NCBI GenBank assembly: GCA_903891325.1
Contig: CAITEC010000062.1
Location: 51,234-115,233, forward strand
Direction of reading: 5' to 3'
Origin: an uncultured Opitutaceae bacterium
Lineage (GTDB): Bacteria; Verrucomicrobiota; Verrucomicrobiia; Opitutales; Opitutaceae
DNA: 64,000 bases
The notes under the pieces are model-generated. The model was not told the origin of the DNA. It searched no databases and saw nothing but the letters and a program-made list of their open reading frames with translations. A program made the translations under genes and the position numbers. Below, piece by piece: positions 57,802-64,000 of this stretch. Each line of letters opens with the position of its first letter. Within the stretch, counting starts at the first letter, position 1.

Positions 57802-58397
57802 ACGAACCCGCCAGCGAGGAGGAGCACCGGAAGAGCATGCAGGCCCTCCAGGCCGAGATGCACGCGAAGATCAACGCGGCGCGGGAGAAGCGCGACCTGG
57901 TCATCGTCCACACCGGAAACGGGAAGGGAAAGAGCACGGCGGCCTTCGGCATGCTCGTGCGCATGCTTGGGCACGGCCGGCGCAGCGCGGTCATCCAATT
58001 CATCAAGTCCGGAGACAAGGCGATCCAGCGCCAGCTCGCCGGGCCGCTCCTCGCCTGGCACTGCGTGGGCGACGGTTTCACCTGGGACACGCAGAACCGC
58101 GCGGCGGACATCGCCCGCTGCCGCGAGGGCTGGGAACTGGCCTGCGGCTGCCTCCGCGATCCCGAGCTTCGCTTCCTGGTCCTCGACGAGCTGAACATCG
58201 CCCTGTCCTGCGGCTATCTCCCCGTTGGGGAGGTGATCGCCGCCCTCCGCTCCCGGGCGCCCGGGAAGCACGTCGTGATCACAGGCCGGGGCGCACCCGA
58301 GCCGCTCATCGAGGCGGCCGACCTGGTCACCGAGATGCGGGAGATCAAGCACCCCTTTCACACGGGGGTGAAGGCGCAGGCCGGGATTGAGTTTTAG
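57798..58397 (+). CDS. cobO: Cob(I)yrinic acid a,c-diamide adenosyltransferase
   Basis: The protein has 199 residues. The P-loop variant GNGKGKST (41-48) and motifs HGRRSAVIQFIKSGDK, RFLVLDELNIALSCGYLP and HVVITGRGAPEPLIEAAD identify the CobA/CobO/BtuR family. It transfers adenosyl from ATP to cobalt, converting imported corrinoid into coenzyme form. Its coupling to a BtuFCD-like transporter supports B12 salvage rather than iron uptake. It is the last gene of the operon that starts with queH. No upstream cobalamin riboswitch was seen. Confidence 0.92.
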   Translation: MNEPASEEEHRKSMQALQAEMHAKINAAREKRDLVIVHTGNGKGKSTAAFGMLVRMLGHGRRSAVIQFIKSGDKAIQRQLAGPLLAWHCVGDGFTWDTQNRAADIARCREGWELACGCLRDPELRFLVLDELNIALSCGYLPVGEVIAALRSRAPGKHVVITGRGAPEPLIEAADLVTEMREIKHPFHTGVKAQAGIEF

Positions 58398-58415
58398 GGA
58401 GGCGAAGGCTGATCA

Positions 58416-58520
58416 AATGTAGCCGGGGTCCCAGACCCCGGCCCGGCCTCAAGGAGGCCGGGGGATTGGAGATCCGCAATAGGACCCCGAGCCACCGGGG
58501 TCTGGGACCCCGGCTACATT
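58416..58520. repeat. Double-hairpin repeat family 3, copy 2 (with third hairpin)
   Basis: The element is 105 bp with perfect 26-bp terminal inverted repeats (58416-58441 and 58495-58520). Each arm is a palindrome, ccggggtc-cca-gaccccgg, after aatgtag. A third hairpin (cccggcctc-aa-ggaggccggg, near 58442-58462) lies inside. Compared with 49966-50040, the cctc/gagg stems become ggtc/gacc, preserving pairing. It forms the 3' end of the glycosyltransferase gene. Confidence 0.85.
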
Positions 58521-59633
58521 CCTAAGGCTTTCCTCAAAGCCGCCGATCACTTTTTCCCAGGACTGTTCCTCAACGGCGGTTCGTGCCGACGCGGCCAGCC
58601 GGCTGCGCAGGGCAGGCTCCACCGCGAGCCTCACAGCGGCCTCCGTCAGCAGGTCCGGCCGGTCGACGGGCGCCACGAGCCCGTTCCGCCCATCGACCAC
58701 AAACTGCCGCGCCGCGGCATAGTCGAAACCGGCGACCGCAAGCCCGCTGGCCATGGCCTCGGTAAGGACGTTGCCAAAAGTCTCCGAAAGGCTGGCGTGC
58801 ACGTAGATGTCGGCCGAGGCGTAGAACCGGGCGATTTCATCGCGCGGGCAGAAACCCGCGAAGATGCAGTCCGTATGGCGCCGCATCAGCGCATTCCTCA
58901 GCGGTCCGTCGCCGGAGAGGACAAAGCGGCAGCGCGGATTGGCGGCGCGCATTGCCGCATACACGCCGAAGAGCAGCGTGTAGTTCTTCTCAGGGGCCAT
59001 CCGGCCCACGTGAATCACGACCGGTGTGTCCGCCTGCGCGCCCCACGAGCTGCGCAGCGCCGCTGAGCGAAGCCCGGGATTGAACTGCCGGGTGTCCACG
59101 CCGCGGGAGAGGACCTCCATGTTCTCGAACCCGAGGCCCTCCAGCTCTTCGCAAAGCTCGCGTGTGGGCGCAAATGTCCGGCGGGTCCGGTTATGCACCC
59201 GCCTCAGCCAGGCCGCCGTCAACCGAGAGAGGAAGGACACCCTGTAGTGCCGGGTGTAAGTGTGAAAATTCGTGTGGAAGCTCGAGGTGACGGGAATGCC
59301 CAGCCCCTTCGCCGCCGTTATTGCGGAGGCACCCAGGGGGCCCTCGGTCACGACGTGGACGAGGTCCGGCCGGGACTTCGTCCAGTCCCGCCGCAGGCGC
59401 CCGGCCGCCGGGAAGCCGAAGCGAAGGAGCGGGTATCCGGGAATCGGGAACCCCGCCAGGGAGACCTCCCGGTACTCGGGCGCCTCCGGGCTGCGGGGCA
59501 GGTCCCGCCGGCACGGGCGGTACACCGTCACGCCGTGCCCCCGCCGCCCCAGTTCCCGGCAGATCACCCCGAAGGTCATGGCGACGCCGTTCACTTCGGG
59601 AGGAAAGGTCTCCGTTACGATGGCTAGGTTCAT
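58449..59633 (-). CDS. GT4-family glycosyltransferase
   Basis: The protein has 394 residues. The N-terminal ETFPPEVNGVAMTFGVICRE, the acceptor-domain HTNFHTYTRHYR and the donor-domain VIHVGRMAPEKNY are typical of GT4 (GT-B fold). So are YVHASLSETFGNVLTEAMAS and the E-x7-E-type SETFGNVLTE. The family includes mannosyl- and sulfoquinovosyl-transferases (SQD2, PimB). The last residues, GVPDPGGSGSYCGSPIPRPP, and the stop are encoded by a palindromic element, so the ancestral C-terminus has been replaced or extended. The family domain appears complete, so function is probably retained. Confidence 0.88.
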   Translation of the reverse strand: MNLAIVTETFPPEVNGVAMTFGVICRELGRRGHGVTVYRPCRRDLPRSPEAPEYREVSLAGFPIPGYPLLRFGFPAAGRLRRDWTKSRPDLVHVVTEGPLGASAITAAKGLGIPVTSSFHTNFHTYTRHYRVSFLSRLTAAWLRRVHNRTRRTFAPTRELCEELEGLGFENMEVLSRGVDTRQFNPGLRSAALRSSWGAQADTPVVIHVGRMAPEKNYTLLFGVYAAMRAANPRCRFVLSGDGPLRNALMRRHTDCIFAGFCPRDEIARFYASADIYVHASLSETFGNVLTEAMASGLAVAGFDYAAARQFVVDGRNGLVAPVDRPDLLTEAAVRLAVEPALRSRLAASARTAVEEQSWEKVIGGFEESLRNVAGVPDPGGSGSYCGSPIPRPP

Positions 59634-59767
59634 GGACGGCTCACGTCATTCTGGCGGCAAACCATGGCGGTTTCGCGGCGATCCGGTTACAATCCCCTAG
59701 CATCCGCCCTCCCTCTTATTGCGGGTTGTTTGGACCCGTGGAATTCTCCAGGCTTCCAAGCCCCCCG

Positions 59768-62145
59768 ATGAAGTTATCCCGCAAATGGGCCGGCCTGTCC
59801 CTCCTGGCCATCGCCTACCTTGTTTCCCTTTTCGTCGCGTTCCGCCGCACCGAGCACGAGAGGGAATCCGGCCGCGTGACCATCCAGTTCTGCCACTGGC
59901 AGCTCGAGGCAGGGGTGCGCGAGGGCATTGACGCCATCATTCATCGCTACGAACAGCTCAATCCCCGGGTCCACGTTGTCCAGGTGGCCGTGCCCGGGGG
60001 CGGAGGCGGGGGAATCTACCAGTCCTGGATCCTCACCCAGATGGCCGGAGCGCACGGGCCCGACCTGGTCCAGTGGGATGCGACCAAGCCCGACGTCCCG
60101 CGGATCTTCCAGCCAATGGACGCGGACATCAGCCGGCCGAATCCCTACGACCGCGGCACGGCCCTGGAGGGCGCCCGGTGGCGGGACACCTTCCTTGACG
60201 GGATGGTCAGCAACGTGGACCCCACCTTCCACCGGTACTACTCGGTCTCGCTGGACATGCACCTGGCACGGATGGTCTACAACAAGACCCTGATGAAGGC
60301 CATCACGGGGCAGGACCAGCCCCCGCGGACCTATCGGGAGCTCCTCGGTCTCTGCGACCGCGTGCGCGCTTACGCGAAGGCCCGCGGCCTCAACATGGTG
60401 CCGATGACCAATTCGGCGGAATCCGCCGGGATGCAGAGCTGGCTGATCAACATCGACCTCACCAACAGCCTGTGCGACCGGATCGACAGCCAGCACCGCA
60501 TGGTGCTCGGCGGCGACGATCTCGGGGCGGACTACCTGAGGGGCGACTGGAACTACGAGACGCCCGCGGTGGCCGCCTCGCTCAAGGAACTCGTGGAGTT
60601 CGGCCGGATGTGCACCCCGGGATTCTGGCAGCGGGAGCGAGACCTCGCGCTTTCCGACTTTGTGACCGGGAGGGCCCTCATGTTCGTCGCGCCAAGCTGG
60701 GAGGCGAGCAACCTGGTTGCGCTCTGCGCCTTCCCGATCGCCGCCTTCTCCTATCCCTACCCGGAAAAGAACGATCCGGAGTACGGCGCCTATGTGATGG
60801 GCCCCCTGAGCGACGGGCAACTGATCACCGGGATGCCGATCTACCTGAACCGGGCCACGCCGCACCGCGCCGAGGCGCTGGATTTCCTCCGCTTCATGAC
60901 CAGCCAGGAGGGCGGGTCGATCTTCAGCCACTACAGCAACTGGCTGTCGTCGACGATTGGCGTCAAGCCGTCCGCGTTCGCCTCCCAGTTCAAGTTCAGG
61001 CGCAACGGGTACTTTTTCTCCGGAAACATCCTTGTGCCTTGCACGCTGGGCGATGCCCGAAATTTCGTCGCCGCGCACATGGACGACCTCTGGAGCGCCA
61101 ATGGGAGCGTCGGCGCATTCCAAAAGGCGATGGATGAGGGGATCGCCGAGCGGATTCGCGATGGATTTCGCCAGGGAATCAGGCTCCAGACCGACAATCT
61201 CCGGCCGCTCGACGTCGAGGCAGCCGCCCGGGTGGAGCTCGCGCCCCCCGGCGGCCGTCCCGGCGTCCTGCCGATCGTCAGCCCCTTCATCGAGGGATAT
61301 ATCTGCCAATTGCGCGAGCTCACCGGCGGCGCGACTCACGAGTTCCAGGGGGTCGCGCCGCTACTTGTTAATTCCAAGCCCAAATTAACAATTAGCGGCG
61401 CGACCCCATCCCTCGCCCCTTCCCTGACCGCCGGCTGGCGGGCCCTGGCGGCCGGCCGCGCGGCGGAAGCCTGGAAGATCTTCGAGAAGGCCCGAGGTGA
61501 TGCCGACCCTGCGGTCTCCCGGGGAGCCGTCCTCGGCGGCGCGATCGCCCTCCTGGACCGCCAGCCGGTCTCCGGTGAGCAGGTTGGCGAGTCCCGCAGC
61601 CTCCTGGCCAGACTGGCCGAGGGGCACGACGACGTCGCCCTGGGCGCGCGCTTCTTCCTGGGCCGCATCGCCGAGTACCACGAGGACCGCCCCAATCCCC
61701 TCGTCGCCGCCAGGGAATACCTCCGGTTGATCTCGGCCGACCCAAGATCGATCGGGGCGCAGACCGCCCTGGCCCAGCTCGCGATTCTTGAGATGTACTC
61801 GCTCGACGCCGGCGCGGCGCCCGCCGTCCGCGTGGCCCGGGCCGAGGCGATTGCCCGGCTCGCCGCCAATCCCGCATCGATCGGGGCGGTCAACTTTGCA
61901 ATTGCCTACGCCATCCTCTATTTTCGGCGGCCGGCGCGCTGCCGCACCTTCTCACCGCCGAGCGCCAGGGCCTGCTCGACACGATCGACCGGCGGGAGGT
62001 CCTCGTCCAGATCGCGGAGATCTCGCGTCTGACCGGCGACAGGGCGCAGGCGGCGCGGTACTACCGGACCTTCCTGGATGAAAACGGCGCGGACCAGCGC
62101 TACTACCTGGCGCAGGAGAGGCTCCGGGATTGCCTGAAGAAATAG
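59768..62145 (+). CDS. Family 1 extracellular solute-binding protein with helical C-terminal extension (frameshifted)
   Basis: A membrane anchor or signal segment (LSLLAIAYLVSLFVAF) is followed by a family 1 sugar-binding domain (about 35-500; GVREGIDAIIHRYEQLNP, DLVQWDATKPDVP, DFVTGRALMFVAPSWEAS). A TPR-like helical extension comes next (about 555-790; ALAAGRAAEAWKIFEKARGD, LGRIAEYHEDR). The first frame stops being sensible at about 61924. A -1 shift at TTTT (61921-61924) continues as AGALPHLLTAERQGLL to AQERLRDCLKK and a TAG at 62143-62145. This is either a one-base sequencing loss or a real mutation. Without the shift translation ends at 62032. A palindrome (61349-61407) encodes part of the linker. 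No permease genes are adjacent. Confidence 0.75.
61349..61407. repeat. Intragenic 59-bp palindrome
   Basis: Arms of 25 bp (61349-61373 and 61383-61407) are complementary at 24 positions. The left begins ggggtcgcgccgctacttgt and the right ends attagcggcgcgacccc. The element lies in frame in the binding-protein gene, between its binding domain and helical extension. It encodes GVAPLLVNSKPKLTISGAT. Confidence 0.8.
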
Positions 62146-62152
62146 ATGCCCG

Positions 62153-62593
62153 TCACTTCGGCAGCGCCTCGATCCAGCTGATCACCATGTTCCTCGCATC
62201 ATCGTCCTTCGCGCGCAGGGTCCCGTCCGGAGCGTAGACCTCCAGGTGAGGGATCGAATCCAGGCCGAACTCCTTGGCGACCGGCGACGGCCAGTCGATG
62301 CCCTCCACGCCGGGCCGGTTGATGTCCACCTTGACGACGGCGATATCCTCGCGGCCCTTGTGGAGCTGCTCCAGGAAGGGCCCGAGCGCCCGACAGGGCG
62401 GGCAGTATTCGCTGTAAAAATCGAAGACCGTCGTCTTTCCGGTGACCAGGTAGTCCTTGATCGCGATCGCCTCCCCATGGCTGATGTGAATCGGCAGCGG
62501 GCCCTTGGTATGCTGGCTGGCGGCCGCGTCGTCGGCGCGGGCGGGAAGAATGGCGGCAAGGGCGAGGGCAAGGAGGACAGGGATTTTCTTCAT
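62153..62593 (-). CDS. Periplasmic thioredoxin-like protein
   Basis: The protein has 146 residues from the ATG at 62593 with signal peptide MKKIPVLLALALAAILPARA. The thioredoxin fold has active site C64-P-P-C67 (YSEYCPPCRALGPF), a cis-proline region SIPHLEVYAPDG and the strand VVKVDINRPG. The CPPC centre suggests a thiol:disulfide reductase such as DsbD-gamma- or TlpA-like proteins in the periplasm. It converges with the binding-protein gene, whose corrected end is 7 bases away. Partners are not visible nearby. Confidence 0.85.
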   Translation of the reverse strand: MKKIPVLLALALAAILPARADDAAASQHTKGPLPIHISHGEAIAIKDYLVTGKTTVFDFYSEYCPPCRALGPFLEQLHKGREDIAVVKVDINRPGVEGIDWPSPVAKEFGLDSIPHLEVYAPDGTLRAKDDDARNMVISWIEALPK

Positions 62594-62657
62594 GAGGAGA
62601 CGAGGACAGCACGATAGACCGGTAGGTTCCTCAACGCAAGGGAGAGCCTCCTTTGCA

Positions 62658-62703
62658 GAAACCTGAGACCTGAGACCTGAAACCTGAGTCGATCCTTCAA
62701 ACC
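62658..62703. repeat. Heptamer stop cassette, copy 5
   Basis: A forward ACCTGAR tandem is followed by gtcgatccttcaaacc, identical to the extension at 1809-1827. It lies in the 288-base gap between divergent genes (62594-62881). The rest of that gap has an AT-richer direct-repeat tract (ttactaattactacttacta, around 62771-62790), which could hold a promoter, but no gene. Confidence 0.8.
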
Positions 62704-62881
62704 ACGGGATCGGCCAAGTACCTGCGAAATCTCCACTGCAGGGCGCGAAGCGCACCCGGCAAGCCACCAATTACTAATTACTACTTACTACTTTCCGATT
62801 ATCCGTCCTATAGCTTTCCAGCGGACACCCTCGGACAAATCGCTTGCATCGCCTTCCGCGGGGCGATTCAACCCATGCTTT

Positions 62882-63937
62882 ATGGCAAAATCCCCCTCCC
62901 GCCGCCGCCCGGAAAAGGGCCGCAAGGTCGTCCTCGCAATCGTCGGCGCGGCCCACATCCACACCCCGGGCTTTGTCCAGGCCCTTAAGCGGATGCCACA
63001 GGTGAGGGTGAAGGCGGTGTGGGACCACGATCCGGCGCGCGCCGTGAAGACAGCCTACGAGCTCGGAGCGACGGTTGCCGCGACAGCCGGGCAAATCTGG
63101 TCCGACCCGGAAATCGCCGGCGTCCTGATCTGCTCGGAAACCAACCGCCACCGCGCGCTCGTCCTCGCCGCGGCGAAGGCCGGAAAGCACCTCTTTGTCG
63201 AGAAGCCGCTGGGGATGAACGGCCGGGAAAGCTTCGAGATGGCGGCCGCCATCGAGAAGGCCGGCCTTATCTTCACGACGGGCTACTTCCAGCGGACCGA
63301 TCCCAAGCACCTCTTTCTCAGGAAGGAAATCGCCGCGGGGAGGTTCGGGACCCTCACCCGGGCGCGGGCCTCGAACTGCCACGGCGGCTCGCTCGGGCGG
63401 TGGTTCGACTCCGGATGGCTCTGGATGACCGAACCCAAGGTCGCCGGCGCCGGGGCCTTCGGCGACCTGGGCACCCACAAGCTCGACATCCTGATGTGGC
63501 TCCTGGGCGACATCGCGTCAGCCACGGCGGTCATCAAGCCGGTCCTGCGCAACTACGGCGACTGCGACGAGGTCGGGGAAGCCCTCTTCACGTTCAAGAG
63601 CGGCGTCATCGGCACCCTGGCCGGAAGCTGGCTCGACGTGGACAACCCCGTCTCGCTCCTGGTGAGCGGGACGAAGGCCCACGCGGTGATCGTCAAGGAC
63701 AAGCTCTATTATCACAACCCGGCGCGGGGCATCAGGGGCGACAAGCCCTTCGCCAAGCTGCCGCCGCAACCGCTTTCCCCTCTCGGGCAATTCGTGGCGG
63801 CGATTCGCGGTTCGAGGGTCCAGCCGCTCGTCTCCGCGCGGGAGGCTGCCGCGCGGGTGGCAGTGATGGAGGCGATGTACCGGGGAGCCCGCAGCGACTC
63901 GTGGGCCCGCGTGGCGGGGCAAATTAAGCGAAAATAG
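62882..63937 (+). CDS. Gfo/Idh/MocA-family oxidoreductase
   Basis: The protein has 351 residues. The N-terminus is basic. The nucleotide-binding strand VVLAIVGAAHIHTPGFVQAL has a variant GAAHIH in place of the usual G-x-G-x-x-A. The family signature VEKPLGMNG is present. GAGAFGDLGTHKLDILMWLL holds the catalytic region. It probably oxidises a sugar or sugar acid. The ATG at 62882 follows a gap containing a heptamer repeat. It is a separate lineage from 41079-42128. Confidence 0.88.
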   Translation: MAKSPSRRRPEKGRKVVLAIVGAAHIHTPGFVQALKRMPQVRVKAVWDHDPARAVKTAYELGATVAATAGQIWSDPEIAGVLICSETNRHRALVLAAAKAGKHLFVEKPLGMNGRESFEMAAAIEKAGLIFTTGYFQRTDPKHLFLRKEIAAGRFGTLTRARASNCHGGSLGRWFDSGWLWMTEPKVAGAGAFGDLGTHKLDILMWLLGDIASATAVIKPVLRNYGDCDEVGEALFTFKSGVIGTLAGSWLDVDNPVSLLVSGTKAHAVIVKDKLYYHNPARGIRGDKPFAKLPPQPLSPLGQFVAAIRGSRVQPLVSAREAAARVAVMEAMYRGARSDSWARVAGQIKRK

Positions 63938-63962
63938 ATCTTTATCTGCAATCCGTTCTGGA

Positions 63963-64000
63963 GGTGGAGCGCGATCTCCGAGCGCGCTGAGCGACAATAG
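63963..64000. repeat. Hairpin repeat family 2, copy C (cut by window end)
   Basis: The sequence ggtggagcgcgatctccgag and the following gcgctgagcgacaatag match copy A at 3502 onward. The right half lies outside the window. Confidence 0.8.

Noticed and set aside
61915..61935. Programmed -1 ribosomal frameshift in the binding-protein gene
   Set aside because: No X-XXY-YYZ slippery heptamer or convincing downstream structure is seen. A missing base is simpler.

Overview
The window is a GC-rich, densely coded bacterial chromosome segment that most resembles a member of the Verrucomicrobiota, probably Opitutaceae. This rests on family recall, not a search. The pointers are two DUF5069 proteins, a GxGYxYP-type enzyme, several phytanoyl-CoA dioxygenase-like (PhyH) proteins, Gfo/Idh/MocA dehydrogenases, Ig-like surface proteins with a tandem C-terminal module ending VEVYEV, many intergenic palindromes, and start codons that usually lack a Shine-Dalgarno sequence and often follow CCC. 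No rRNA, tRNA, CRISPR array, integrase or transposase was recognised.

Layout. 1-1.8 kb: end of a pilus or secretion-type cluster (partial gene plus a PilN/GspL-like protein). 1.9-3.4 kb: a minus-strand protein with three copies of an unknown domain. 3.7-8.1 kb: NHL/Ig surface protein coupled to a ribose-type binding protein, then two small lipoproteins. 8.1-19.7 kb (plus): carbohydrate block with a beta-propeller glycosidase, an alpha-toroid glycosidase, a PhyH oxygenase, a GH2 beta-galactosidase, a MocD-like membrane oxygenase coupled to a GH78 rhamnosidase, and an esterase. 19.8-31.8 kb (minus): twelve tightly packed genes running from an M81/MlrC-like peptidase through an aminotransferase, SDR, 2OG oxygenase, aldose epimerase, sugar porter, four-helix diiron protein, MocD-like desaturase and MocE-type Rieske ferredoxin to DUF5069, an OB-fold protein and a GPH symporter. 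32.1-37.5 kb (minus): TylF-like methyltransferase, GxGYxYP protein, a small exported protein and an Ig surface protein. 37.7-40.1 kb (plus): DUF5069, a membrane protein and a sugar porter. 40.2-45.1 kb (minus): BNR propeller, toroid enzyme, Gfo/Idh/MocA and PhyH. 45.3-47.5 kb: GH42-like glycosidase, divergent from a GT39-like membrane protein. 50.1-51.0 kb: second ribose-type binding protein. 51.3-58.4 kb (plus): queH, GH106 and a B12 uptake/adenosylation set (btuF-btuC-btuD-cobO-like) in one overlapping operon. 58.4-64 kb: GT4 glycosyltransferase, a frameshifted binding protein with a helical C-terminal extension, a thioredoxin-like protein, and a Gfo/Idh/MocA gene.

Functionally the region looks like a polysaccharide and modified-sugar utilisation neighbourhood with rhamnosidases (GH78, GH106), galactosidases, esterase, sugar porters, epimerase and sugar dehydrogenases. 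Its unusual element is the set of oxygen-activating enzymes (two MocD-like histidine-box oxygenases, a Rieske ferredoxin, a diiron protein, three 2OG/PhyH oxygenases). I infer that it may oxidatively remove groups such as O-methyl from amino sugars, cyclitols or methylated sugars.

The second theme is palindromic repeats. At least five families occur, two with paired compensatory substitutions between copies. Several have entered coding sequence and supply internal peptides, C-terminal tails or the stop codon itself. One family is a tandem heptamer (ACCTGAR) that places TGA in all three frames of one strand.
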